Positions 9,758 to 20,460 of a stretch of 64,000 bases of DNA are shown here, in pieces. A program made the position numbers and the translations under genes. The stretch covers positions 13,969,131 to 14,033,130 of the forward strand of contig OW121854.1 of NCBI GenBank assembly GCA_933228895.1, given 5' to 3'. Origin of the DNA: Platycnemis pennipes (lineage: Eukaryota > Arthropoda > Insecta > Odonata > Platycnemididae). Within the stretch, counting starts at the first letter, position 1; every line of letters starts with the position of its first letter. Below the pieces are notes generated by a model. That model worked only from the letters and a program-made list of their open reading frames with translations, was not told where the DNA came from and ran no database searches.

Positions 9758-11186
9758 ACTTAGAGCATGTTCTAATTTCTTGTACAGGAAATTGTGCAAA
9801 GACCTCGTACACAATACAATTTGCGCATTGAAAAATAAGTTGTACAAGAATTTTACCGTGTGCAACGCCAATGAACTTAGCTGATACTAAATTAGTTTGC
9901 GGCCGTAGTGGCGCGAAAACAAAAGTGGCCCAGGAGAGACGATATACGATGTAACCTCGATCGTACGCGTCTTCCAGGAAACCAAGCGAGGAAGTAAAAG
10001 AAAATACATGCGGAGGAAATTTACCAGGAGGGGGGATGGGAATTTCGAGGAAAACGGATGCATTATAAGGGAGGAAAAAATCGTGCCCGTGAATGTGTGC
10101 CGTGAGCCGGAAAGGAAATTCACGCCGGCCTTTCGGCAATTAATAGTGGATAATTACGAAGATGGACGGGTGGTGAGGGAAGGGATGGATTCGGAGGGTG
10201 GGGAGAATGTTTGAGGTGCGTGACTGTCGCTCCCAGCGCCATTTAGGCTCCTAGCGGGCCCCTCCGGATCCTTCGTGACAGCGACGTGACTGCTCTCGGG
10301 TCGCCAACGGAACTCCTTTAACTTCCAAGTCACGGAGTACTGGGTGGGGGTGAAGGGGGGTGGAATTCGCAGCGTCCCGAAAAAGGTTGGTAATATTGGG
10401 GAGGGGGGTTGGGAGGGGGGGGGGGGGGGTACATGTTGGAGGGAGGAGCTCAGCGCGTCTTCCTTGCGCGCCGAGCCATCTTTCTTTGCCCCTCTCGAGA
10501 CATTCATTGGCTGTCGAAAAATCGCGTGCGTCCATCCTTGGTGGAATTATTCATGGGACGAGTGTGTACGGGCAGCGCATAGAGCATGGACATCCCCAAG
10601 ACACAATCTATTTTTTTTTCCTCACAGAATATAAAAAAACACGGTCAAATACGTTTTCCCCATTGCGACATCAAAGTGAGCTGCCACCAACAGCTTGAGC
10701 TGTGGCCACGAAGGAGCTCATTCGAATTCAAATTAACTTTTTTCGATCACTGGCGTTCCAGTAGGATTTCGTGGACTGCCTCTACTCTTTTCCGGCACTT
10801 TTTATCCTTTCCTTTCCCGATCAGTTTTCCTCTATATTTCGGAATTCCTCCGACCTGCCTTCATTCCATCGAGAAATCCCAATCCTCTACCTCCTCCTTC
10901 GTCTGTATAATACCCCCTATAATAAAACATCGCCTTTAATTACTTGTCCCATCCATCTTATTTTACCTCATAATTTCTTCAATCAAATTTTACTCCTTCC
11001 TACCATTAATGGTCAGCAGCTTCTCTTTCATTTCTATTCCTATCCATCTTACATTTTCCATTACTTACCATCTTATGTGTCTTTAAACTCTTTTCTTTAA
11101 TTGCAGAAAACCAAATCAATTTTGGGGAGAGAGGAGAATCACAAAGTCATATAATTCACGATGAAACGGGCCCGGGCATTTACATC
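9758..11186. other. GC-rich unassigned region with a G-run
   Basis: The stretch 10200-10560 is clearly GC- and CpG-richer than its flanks, and includes CATTCATTGGCTGTCG (a CCAAT-box-like element) near 10500. Several overlapping frames exist on both strands (9681-10139 -, 10154-10507 -, 10344-10939 +). Their translations are low-complexity Pro/Ser or Gly runs with no recognised domain, as expected from a GC-biased non-coding block. A regulatory island is possible but unproven. Confidence 0.35.
10399..10429 (+). other. G-quadruplex-type G-run
   Basis: G4, G6, G3 and G14 tracts separated by 1-2 bases. This satisfies the usual four-tract G-quadruplex pattern on the + strand. Confidence 0.7.
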
Positions 11187-11490
11187 TACATCTAAATCTA
11201 CGTAATACCCTGCAAGCCACCACAAAGGTGTGTGGCAGGGGGTGATTTCTCACCAAACATGCACTACACATCATGCATAAAAAAGGAATAGTATTAATTC
11301 ACTAGTAAGAATTTCACTATTTAAAGATGATAGAAATCGCAAAGCAAACATGCAAAAACATTCTGTTGGTAGGGTTAGCTTAAAGTACTCATACCAACAT
11401 GCAGCTACTACCAATTCTATCCATTGCTACTCTCCGATTGGACATATTTACCCTTATTCGTATCTCTAATTGTACGAGGGAAAAATTTAC
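11187..11490 (-). mobile_element. LINE-I 3' end copy
   Basis: Starts with a CATCTACATCTAAATCTACG tail, then the hairpin (CCCTGCAAGCCACCACAAAGG...) at about 11209-11240. The LINE-I 3' UTR follows (CCAAACATGCACTACACATC, ATGCATAAAAAAGGA, GTTGGTAGGGTTAGC). The last coding residues lie near 11460-11485. Confidence 0.85.
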
Positions 11491-11944
11491 GAGTGTGACA
11501 GGGATCTCAGTAACCTACCTGGCAAATACGAACCTCGCAAATATGTCATTTCTGTCACATTCACTGTTGATAATACAATTCACCACTGATCTAAAGATCT
11601 TAGTTTATATGTCCCCCACCCATCCAACTTCTTTATGCAAGTAATAAAATATGGGTCTCCTAAATGATATGTTAAAAGCTAAAAACTGCTAGTGGAATTA
11701 ATTACAGTATCGACTTTTCCCTGGTGTCATGACGACAGCAACGCGATGCAACCTAAAAAATAATAACGGCCTCAGCTCCCAATTAGGATTCCTCTCAAGT
11801 TTCTTTAAATCCTGGAGAAAAAAGTTCACGTTTCCACTTAATCAAACCTTGCATTAATTTCGGGGCAAATCTTCATGAGGCTTCGAAATTGTATATTTTT
11901 CTACCGTTAACACTCCTACTACGAGACACATTAGCCACTGTTTT
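11491..11944. other. no recognisable feature
   Basis: AT-rich spacer with no frame or repeat that I could assign. Confidence 0.4.
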
Positions 11945-12335
11945 CCTAATTAGGCCTCATTTGGAATACGCTGCCAAAAAGTACATGGGATCGTTACGAA
12001 ATAGGCGTAATTAACTAACTGGAGCGGGTACAGCGAATGTTGGCAACAACTGTAAAGGTATGATAACTATATTAGCGCAGCCAGTCCATTAGATGAACTA
12101 AAATGGGAATCATTTTCACACCGTAGGTTGAAATTTAGATAATATTTTAACTAAATTTCAACGCAATATTTTCACGGACGACGTTAAAAATATTTAGGGA
12201 ACGCCAACTTACTATGGTAGACAGGACCATAAACACAAAATTAAAGAAAATGATTATCGTACCGACATATTCAAAAAGTCATTCTTTCCTCGCATGTAAA
12301 ATTAGGGATATGAATAGTGTAAATATATCCAATAG
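11945..12335 (+). mobile_element. LINE-I copy, left part (split by mariner)
   Basis: Begins in the RPHLEYAA region (AGGCCTCATTTGGAATACGC) and runs through KWESFSHRRLKFR, RTPTYYGRQDHKHKI and the last codons. It is then interrupted by a TA-flanked transposon. The continuation is at 12936-13178. Stops and frameshifts are frequent. Confidence 0.88.
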
Positions 12336-12337
12336 TA

Positions 12338-12933
12338 CAGGGTGATTCAAAAAGAATACCACAACTTCGAAAATCTGTATTTAATCTAAGAAACATGAGG
12401 GAACCTTGGGTAATTAATCAATGTGAAGAGTACTTACAAAGTTTTTTTTTAAGTTGTTACATCAACTCGATACTTCTACTCGATTTGAAGGAAAGGTACC
12501 CTCAGCAATGGATCGCCGCCAGGCAACTCGTGACAGAGCACTTCATCACTGGCCTCCAAGAAGCCCTGACCTCACCCCCTGTGATTTTTTTCTATGGGGG
12601 TACGTTAAAGACATGGTGTTTCGACCACCTCTACCAGCTAACATCAAGGAACTAAAAGAATGAATAACCTCAGCTATCCATACTGTTACGCCGGAGATGC
12701 TACAGAGAGTGTGGAACGAGTTCGAGTATCGAGTTGATGTAACTCGAGTGTCTGGAGGGGGTCATATTGAACATCTATGAACTTGTTTTCTGCTGAAAAA
12801 AAAACTTTGTTAGTACAACTTAAAAAAAACTTTGTAAGTACTCTTCACATTGATTAACTACCCAAGGTTCCATCATGTTTCTTTGATTAAATACAGATTT
12901 TCGAAGTTGTGGTATTCTTTTTGAATCACCCTG
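12338..12933 (+). mobile_element. mariner/Tc1-type element, deleted, long TIRs
   Basis: A 596-bp element bounded by near-perfect terminal inverted repeats of about 120 bp (12338-12457 and 12815-12933), outermost CAGGGTGATTC...GAATCACCCTG. It is flanked by TA on both sides (12336-12337 and 12934-12935). TA duplication and a transposase remnant with SPDLTPCDFF define the IS630-Tc1-mariner superfamily. The TIRs are much longer than the roughly 30 bp of classical mariners. It sits inside a LINE-I copy. The catalytic N-terminal two thirds of the transposase is missing, so it can only be moved in trans. Confidence 0.92.
12500..12780 (+). pseudogene. mariner-type transposase, C-terminal remnant
   Basis: The frame reads HHWPPRSPDLTPCDFFLWGY with the third catalytic Asp of the DD(E/D) triad in the SPDLTPCD motif. 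It then gives VKDMVFRPPLPANIKELKE. A TGA at 12661-12663 follows, after which the same frame continues through TPEMLQRVWNEFEYRVDVTR and finishes GGGHIEHL at 12780. The family usually has Arg at the stop position, so a CGA-to-TGA transition is the simple explanation. The first two catalytic Asp and the DNA-binding domain are absent. This family of C-termini is common in insect genomes. It is not functional. Confidence 0.88.
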
Positions 12934-12935
12934 TA

Positions 12936-13178
12936 TTAATACAGGAGTATCAATAGATAACATAGGCAGTATCATGTTGGCATAAGGACTTTAAGTTAAC
13001 CCAACTAACAAAATGTTTTTGCATTCTAGCTTTGCCATTTTTAACTTTGTTTAAATTGTTAAGTTTAGGCTAGAATATAATTGTTAATCATTTTTATGCA
13101 TGATATGTAATGCATGTTTGATGTGAATTCACCGCCTGACACACATGTACGGTGGGTTGCAGGGTAATATGTTGATAA
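12936..13178 (+). mobile_element. LINE-I copy, right part (3' UTR and hairpin)
   Basis: Resumes where the mariner insertion broke the copy: GAGTATCAATAGATAACAT, CAACTAACAAAATGTTTTTG, then a decayed hairpin at about 13134-13165 (CCTGACACACATGTACGGTG). It ends at the palindromic repeat that begins at 13174. Confidence 0.85.
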
Positions 13179-13339
13179 CGTAAATAAATTCACTTTGTAA
13201 CATTCCACATATTTATTAAAACCGACCCTGGTTTCGACTTACGCAGTCATCATCAAGGTCATGATAATGAGTGTGTAAGTCGAAAGGTATGTTTTAATAA
13301 ATACGTGGACTTTTACGAAGTGAATTTATTTACGCTATC
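13174..13339. repeat. foldback repeat (MITE-like)
   Basis: An inverted repeat of about 48-bp arms (GATAACGTAAATAAATTCAC ... GTGAATTTATTTACGCTATC). It encloses a second inner pair (TTTCGACTTACGCA ... TGTGTAAGTCGAAA). The whole 166 bp can fold into one hairpin. The CGACTTA...CAGTCATCATCA motif resembles non-autonomous repeats seen in many arthropod genomes. No clear target duplication was found. Confidence 0.85.
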
Positions 13340-14365
13340 CACATGTGGTTCCAAGAAGTCAATCCTAGCAATTTGTTATACATTATGCAGATGTTTACGA
13401 GAATGCGAGGGTAAATTAAATGGCCTCATTAATGCGTTTCAGAAAAGTGCGCTAGTGAGGCATCCCGACTTCAGCAAGCAAGGACAGTTTTTTTAGCCTT
13501 CGGTCGCAATCTCTAGCTTCCAGAGCGCAGTCAGTCAATTCGCCATTTCTGCGGCTTCCTTGACTCGCGGTGTGACAGGCATCGTCGCCCGGCTTCGTCA
13601 CTCCGCCTCCGCGATTTCAAGACACAACAGCGAGACAGAAATGAGTTAATACCGGGCTTTGTAGCCTGAGTCGGTCGCATTCGGCGACCGACGAAATAAA
13701 CCAGTCCCAAGGGAAATTCGCCACGCAGCAATTAGCTCAAGGACGGAATTGGTTCGAGGGCGCGAACGTTGCTCGGGCGACTGCCCACATTTCACAGTGC
13801 CGACTGAAAACTCGTCTTCTTCGTCTTTTGCAACCCCCGAGTTTAAATGTTAACTCGGGCGAGTCCTTCAAGGGTCCGGCGTCCGTGGAGCAAATTGGAA
13901 CGCAGATACCATTTATTTATTTTTAGCGAATCATGGGATGGAACTGACATCAAAAAAGAAAGCATAACAAAACCCCATGGCCACGATTGATTGACATTAG
14001 GGACTGAAATTGTGAAATATCGGCACTGCTGGGAATGGATTCGGTCATTTCCAACAGTAAATTTCCAACTCTTAGATATTAACACTCCAACTACATCTAA
14101 CTTTGGAGAAAACTTTAATAACCATGCATAAAACGGGATTCGATTCCGCGATATTTGGGATCCATCACCGGCAGTTTAATTTTAATCCACGGTTGTAGCC
14201 CTGTACCTTGGCTTAAGATGCTCCAGATTAGCAGTAGAAATAGATTTTGAGGACCTTTAAATGGTTAGGTTATTCAGTAGCATCTAAGCTAAACTTAATT
14301 CTCAGACGAATACAACCGGTAGGTCACTCATCTCTCAACAGTGACTTGAAAGGCTCCTATTCATA
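13340..14365. other. unassigned stretch, GC-rich 13500-13830
   Basis: The centre is richer in CpG than its surroundings (many TCG/CGA). Short frames at 13305-13496 (+), 13531-13731 (-) and 13843-14085 (-) have no recognised content. No repeat termini seen. Confidence 0.35.
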
Positions 14366-15768
14366 CAGGGTGGCTACTGAGACTTAATTTTTAAATTCCC
14401 TGACTATTCCCTGACTTTTCCCTGACGGACTCAAAAATTTCCCTGACCGATCGCCAAAAGGGCACCTATTATCGGAATATTTTATTTCTGCTGAATTAAA
14501 TTTCCGTCAAAACTCAGAAAATGTTAAAAGCTGAAATCAATACATTAAAAGCCACAAGTAGGTATACCCTAATCAACAAGTATATTAAGCCTTCATAAGT
14601 TAAACCCTCATGCAAACTATACGCACTTTTCATACACATCCCGCGGCCGTGTATCGTATTTCCGTGGCCGTATATGTTTCCTTCGGTAAAATTACAATGA
14701 CGATGTCTAATCCTTTAAGAATGAAGTAGCGTGTCGTGGTAGTTCTAGGAAGTTGAGGATTACTGATAAGGCATCGAAGAGAAAGTTAATGGCCGATTTA
14801 CTGGCGGACTCCGGTACAAGTATCACTAAGGAGCGCAAAAATACAAACAAATTCCATTTTGTTGGACTGGATCAAACTCGGATGGCACGAGTGACATTCA
14901 GAAGCGAATAACAAATTGATTAACGTGGTCATAACCCCTAGATTGTAAGAGGGAACCAATAATGTACAAATATTTGTATGAACAAATAAAACGTGATCGC
15001 GCCACTACGAACGAGGCAATCAGCAACGGCAGCATCGTATTCAGGAATATCGTATTTGAGGTGGTTTGTGACATGACTAAATTGCTTCGAGAGGGAGCTA
15101 AGGGGACCATTCAATAATTACGTCGAGCGTGAAAGGTGGGGACGGGAGGATGACTCTTCTTACTGTCTCACGTATGGGAATCGAAGATGATCTTACATAA
15201 GACTTTGTTTACACGTGTGATCGTAATTGTATTACCGTTTTGATAATCATCGTCTCGTATTTTTAGAACTGCAAGCACGTTTATACTACAAGCTAGTGTG
15301 CTGCAACTACCTCATGACCCGAGTCTCTGAAGTTAAAAAAAATGCGATGTAAAATCTTCCGAACAACATAGCCTCGCATTCCTTGATATGAGCGGAATAC
15401 ATGGTGATCATGAATTATAATGCTAATAGGCAAATATCGCATTAAGGATATACAAAAGAGATACATCGTACGACTGATTCACAGCTAAATAACTAAGATT
15501 CACAACTGAATGTTCAACGAATTGACGGGGCTTATTCTATGCACTTTGGCGAAGGACACTCGTTTTAGTTGGTGAAATGTTTTGGTGAAATAAAGAGCGG
15601 GACAGACTGCCCGATAAATGTAATGGTAGAAGAATAACGAGCATGTCCTATCCCAGTTTCTCCGTGACTGTTACGAGAATTCCCTGACTATTCCCTGACT
15701 TTTCCAGATTTCCGAAATTCCCTGACAATTCCAGGTTTTCCCGGTTTTCCCTGACGATCGCCACCCTG
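14366..15768 (+). mobile_element. CAGGGTGGC-ended DNA element, non-autonomous
   Basis: Bounded by CAGGGTGGC at 14366 and GCCACCCTG at 15768, a 9-bp terminal inverted repeat. Just inside both ends lie direct (not inverted) arrays of TTCCCTGAC, seen as CCCTGACTATTCCCTGACTT near both 14397 and 15681. TTCCCTGACCGATCGCC on the left matches TTCCCTGACGATCGCC on the right. The interior has no recognisable transposase, only a 70-codon reverse frame (14898-15110). I could not find a convincing target duplication (CATTCATA-side versus AACTACCT-side), so the superfamily is open. Confidence 0.7.
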
Positions 15769-15796
15769 AACTACCTATGTTATCAATTGATATACT

Positions 15797-16215
15797 TACA
15801 TTTACAGCTATTCATATCATTAATTGTACGAGGAAAGGACATTTTGAATCCGTCAGTTCGGCAATCAATTTCTCTTTTTTTGTGATTATGGTCCAGCCTA
15901 CCATAGTAAGTTGGGGTTCGCAAAATGTTTTTACGTCAGTACGGTCAGCACTGAAAATATTATCTTGGAATTTATTTGAGAGATTAAGTCTAAATTTAAA
16001 CCTATGATCTGACAATGATTCCCAGTTTAATTCATTTAATATACTGGTTACGCTAATAAGTTATCGTATCGTCCTTTTAAAAATCTTGCCGATCAATTCA
16101 TTAGTTAGGCCTATTTAGAATGGATCCCATATACCGGCAGCGTATTCCAAAAGAGGTCTAACAAGGGAAAAGTAGCTAATTTCTCGTACATGATCGTCAA
16201 TTGCATGGAATTTAT
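15797..16215 (-). mobile_element. LINE-I internal copy
   Basis: Reverse-strand LINE-I coding from the RPLLEYAAGI-like block (about 16125-16170) through NWESLSDHRFKFRLNL to the end of the protein near 15820. The hairpin and tail are missing. It lies 28 bp from the CAGGGTGGC element, so that insertion may have removed its 3' end. A 67-codon piece (15812-16015) is still open. Confidence 0.85.
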
Positions 16216-16815
16216 TGCCTCCTGCCACACACCTTTACAGCAACATGTATTAACGAGGAATTAGAAGGAAGAAGGGACTTTTCAGTCTCGCTCTCTTCCC
16301 AATAATGACGTTTATCCATCTATCTATTCTAAATATGCCCTCTAACCTCGCCCTATGTCTCCTTATTTTCTCCGGCAACTTACTTTCCTTCTTTCACATG
16401 ATGAAAACTCTTTCTTTTTTTTGCAGCGAAAATAAAATCACTATACAGTAAACTGGATACAACTTCATATGGTTTAGGGGGAGGTCTATGAACTTGTTAT
16501 TGTACGGGAGAGCCTTGCGTTTTCCCATTACCCTCCTCATTACCCAAAGCTTCGGCAAGCTTTGTCTCCAAGGAGGGATAGACTGGATGCCGCAGGCTTC
16601 AAGATCAGGTTACACTTTCGGAAAGCATTCGAGAAACGCGACGCTGCTTTGCGGTGGGCGTTGGTATCTCCCGGGATGTGGGAGAGCCCACGCGAAAAAT
16701 AAAATAAAAAAATCTGCGCGAATACTACTGCATACTTCGGGTCACCTGCCTTGTTTTTCTGTCCAGGTCTCTGCGGGTTGCCAACGATGCGAGAAATAGG
16801 AAACGAACTCTATGG
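16216..16815. other. unassigned, moderately GC-rich
   Basis: A 103-codon frame at 16488-16799 (+) has no recognised domain. AAGCTTCGGCAAGCTTT near 16548 is a short imperfect palindrome. Nothing else was seen. Confidence 0.35.
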
Positions 16816-16860
16816 CCGCGTAGCACCCACCGCAAGGGTGCGTGGCAGGTACTGGCTGCA
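16816..16860 (-). mobile_element. LINE hairpin remnant
   Basis: CACCCACCGCAAGGGTGCGTGGCAGG-like sequence on the reverse strand corresponds to the loop half of the LINE-II 3' hairpin. No tail or UTR is attached. Confidence 0.45.
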
Positions 16861-16936
16861 AAACCAGCACTTTCGATCGCCAAGTGTGCTATATTATATC
16901 ATGGCAGCAATTTTGCCGGTTGTACCATATTGTTAA

Positions 16937-17875
16937 GGAGGCTCCACAGAATTATGAAATAGATGTCATTTTTGTGAAAGTTTCAGGACACATCATTTTT
17001 TGGCCCTTCTATCGATTGGAAATAAAATAATTTGGCCTTTTCATAATATATTTGAAGAAAAAAGACGTTTAAAATCAGATATTTTATACGTGGCTATACG
17101 GCAGAGCATGGCTCTTGCAGTAAAATTTACAGATTATTAATGTGAAGAGAAACGTCGCTTTGACGAAAAACTAGTATAAGATGCGCAATTTTATGTAGAA
17201 TTTAGCATTGTAGAAAAGTGCTCGCCTTACCACACTTGTTCAATTGATATTAATAAATTTTTGCTCGAAAAAAACAGAAAAGCCTTAGTTACATGAAAGT
17301 GGCGCTACAGTATGTTGTCATCATTGGCAACGGTACTTGTGACGGAACGTGCTTAAAAGCTTATTTACCGACTTAATTTAGGAATATACCTTTCCAAGGT
17401 CCTTCTCATATTTTTTATGTAATTTAATATTTCATTGGTTATTCATATGGTGTAATTCATACCAATGCTTCCAAATGGTAGCAGCGTAATTGTTGCCAAA
17501 CAATTTAAAAAAATACGAATATTAATAGAATTCAAAACAAAGAGTTGTACTTGCAAGGGAATAGTTTAAAACTAAGTAAGAAAATATTTATCCTATTTTA
17601 GAATGCGTATTAGCGGGATTGAGCATGTATTCTCACTTTGTAAATTAAACGTGGCAACAACACGTCAGTCATGTTCCGAAGTCAAAATGAGTTAAAAGAG
17701 CTCGTTAAAAATAGAATGCAACTACAACGCGCCGTAAAATAGCATACTTATACAATTATTGTGCATACGTTATCACCCTATTTTCCATATAGGTGTTTTC
17801 TAGATCGGTATTTATTAATTACATAACATAGCTCTTTTATAGGATATTGAATCGCGGATTCACGGTGGAGCCTCC
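16937..17875. mobile_element. TTAA-flanked DNA element (copy A)
   Basis: Ends are GGAGGCTCCAC and its exact inverse GTGGAGCCTCC, flanked by TTAA at 16933-16936 and 17876-17879. TTAA target duplication is known for piggyBac and Kolobok superfamilies. GG-starting ends fit Kolobok better than piggyBac (CCC). The 939-bp interior has no transposase frame. It contains a GTGGCGCTACAG...GGCAACGG stretch recalling the GTGGCGCTGCGG region of the 23- and 46-kb elements. Confidence 0.75.
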
Positions 17876-17879
17876 TTAA

Positions 17880-18046
17880 ATGCATTCATTTGAGAAATAA
17901 AGAGGATCTACTTGCAATACCGCTTGTAAATTCAGACCAACATTCCATACATTTAAGAAACACGCTAAGATATGCTCTACAGGTTCAACTGCAAGTAATG
18001 GTACTGTATGAAATTTGAGAGACTTGTTAGTTTTCCACACTTTTCG
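17880..18046. other. spacer
   Basis: Short AT-rich stretch with nothing recognisable. Confidence 0.4.
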
Positions 18047-18152
18047 TTTTTCATTAACCTCTACTGGTTTCAAAGTCTCCGCGTCATTACCAAGAGTAAA
18101 GTGTACAGATAATGACGCGGAGACGTTGAAACCAGTAGAGATTAATGAAAAA
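18047..18152. repeat. inverted repeat with 43-bp arms
   Basis: Arms 18047-18089 and 18110-18152 are complementary with two mismatches around a 20-base loop. The core of each arm is CTACTGGTTTCAA and TCTCCGCGTCATTA. The arms produce mirrored frames on both strands (18015-18197 + and 17876-18211 -), so the conserved-looking peptides there are an artefact of the palindrome. Confidence 0.9.
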
Positions 18153-18517
18153 GTTTGGCAACATGGCAATGGCAACAAAATTTGCCCGATTTCATGATGA
18201 AATTTTTCCAAATAGTTTGATCGTCAAAGATTGATTTCTTTTACTGGTACACTTCTGGATTACAAGAAATATAAGCGAGGGAACGACTGATACATTTACG
18301 AGCATTTATTGGTTATTAAAATTCTTATATAGGTTTGTATGCAAAATTTGTCTTAAAATCTCCATTACATCCCATTACTAATTATCTCCTAGAGATAGAC
18401 AGTATATTAATTACAGTCCCATATTGACGCGGTGAAAATCATACATATTTGGAACATCTTCATTTTACAGTACACACACAAAAAAAAACTTTTTCACCGT
18501 CTAAATTTATCATATAA
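18153..18517. other. no recognisable feature
   Basis: AT-rich spacer. Confidence 0.4.
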
Positions 18518-18738
18518 CCCAGGAAGATGTTGTGGTAAGCCTAGAGAGTTGAAGGCCTCTGGTCGAAGGTTCCAGGATCGATTCCGTGAGTGTCCTTTGC
18601 ACTCGTCCACTGAAATCCAGGCTGAGTTATTTCTGGATTTCAGATCATTCTGGAGAAACACATTCTATGGGTCCCCCAAAACCCAGATGTCACACACCCA
18701 ATGAGTGTCACACGCCGTTGGCCTTAGTTGGTTCCTTG
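18518..18738 (+). mobile_element. SINE-like repeat with tRNA-type head
   Basis: Contains GGTTCCAGGATCGATTCCGTG, a plausible degenerate B box, preceded by TTGTGGTAAGCCTAGAGAGT as a possible A-box region. The downstream body (CTGGGTTTTGG-type sequence in reverse) does not match the main SINE family of the window. It may be a second, older SINE. Confidence 0.4.
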
Positions 18739-20460
18739 GTACATAGCATGTACTTGTTGAGCTTTACCCTATCCAGCAAAAACGACCGTTTGGTTGATCA
18801 CTGCATTGATAGATCTTTAACCTCTTTTGAAAAGCAATTTGTATAACTATCCATTCTGTACTGAATTCTACGGTCCGAATATGATTATCATTCTGATTCC
18901 CCAAGCAATTTGATAAAATTACTACACTTATTGTAGTACTTACATTTTTTATGCAAATTTGAGTGAGAATTGAAAAGTATAACTTCTCTTCAAAGGGAAC
19001 TGGCCCCCGTCGGCGTATTTTAAGCCACCTTTGAACGATAAGGAAACAGTTGCGTCAATCGTGCTTAAATGTTTCCGAGAAGTCGAAAATGGCAGCACTG
19101 ACAGAAATTCTAGCATCAAAGCAACGCATAATTAAATTTTGATTCAATTTCACTCCAAGTAGATTTCCAAGAACATCTGTTGTTAAAAATTTAAATATGT
19201 ACACATTCGTAATATAGACATTTACGTCCTTTTTTGCTGTTTGTGGGTTGATTCTTTTTATCGCTTAACTAATTCAAAAAATAAAACCAACAATCCTCTA
19301 ATTCGCAAAAAATATACGTATAGATATGTTATAATGGGAAAAGGGATCTAATTTCTAGGTCCAAAATGAGGAAAACCTTTACCAGGAATTGATTGCTTTT
19401 ATTTTTTAAATTCCCAGGCCGTTACGGACCAAAGACATACCAAATTGATGAGAAAAAAGTGGGCGTTGGTACTAAATAAACCCCACACGTTGAGTTTGCA
19501 ATTTACACATAATATTTTTTTTACAGTTTCCGCCCCAAAAGCCTTTGCCTTACGGAGGAACTTCGCGTGCAGGCCTGAACATTTTCCGATCATCAATGTC
19601 GGCCTTCCACAGTGACAGCTCTAACAAAGTGAAGAAAAAATAACAAAATATTAGCGGTTTACCTTGAAACAGCGTCAGAGCCTCTTATTGGTTTGATTTC
19701 TTTTGGCGGTATTCGCCAGGCCTCATTACAAGTTCTCATGTTTGAATGCTGGGGAAGAATCTGGCGAGGACGATCGCTAAGATATTCGAGAATTCGCAGT
19801 CCCAATAAGATGATCTCCCATCATGAGAAACTGACTGTTGTGTATCTATCGCTCATAATCTATGACTCTGATTATCGAGCTGGCAATGAGGACTGGAAAT
19901 CGAGAGAAATAATCTCAGAAGACCACCTACCGAATTCCAACTCACGTAAACCCAGGGACGATGACATTATAAGGCAATTTAATTCAGCTATTTGTTGCTA
20001 TAAAAGGATTTCCAACGAATGGAAACCTCTTTAGGAAATATATGGACCATTTAGAGAAGTATCTTAAAGAAAAGAACGATGTTATTATGAATAGGATGGC
20101 TGATTTAAGAATCGAAAGAAGAGCCGCGTTAAACTAACCTATTGGTTAAAGACTACTTAGGATGCTGAGGAATTTACCTCCAAAATTATAACCTCTGAAT
20201 AACCTTCTAATAACACACAACATTTTTCTATTTTTGTCCTGAAATTTTTTTAGCCTTTCCAACAACGCCAGATATTATGGAATACAAAAATCAGATAGAA
20301 TTAGTACATACTGGGTGCCACCAAAAGTTTAAACCACATTTACCCCCAAGCTATCGTTGCCGGTACTCACTCTCCCCTTATGGGTTATCGCGATGCTAAG
20401 AGTGAGCTAAAATACAGTGGTACATTGACTGGCAAAGATAATTCGCTCGAGATTCAGGTT
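18739..20460. other. long unassigned stretch
   Basis: About 1.7 kb. The largest frame is 19693-20034 (+, 113 codons), whose product has no recognised domain. A reverse frame at 19399-19596 is likewise unassigned. No repeat shared with the window was found. Confidence 0.4.

Noticed and set aside
9681..10139. 152-codon reverse frame
   Set aside because: Its end lies in a LINE-I fragment and its start in unrelated DNA. No single protein family fits.
12395..12655. 86-codon frame overlapping the mariner remnant
   Set aside because: Out of frame with the recognisable transposase tail. A shadow frame that begins in the left TIR.
17876..18211. 111-codon reverse frame with an internal peptide repeat
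   Set aside because: The repeat in the peptide comes from the 43-bp inverted repeat. No family.
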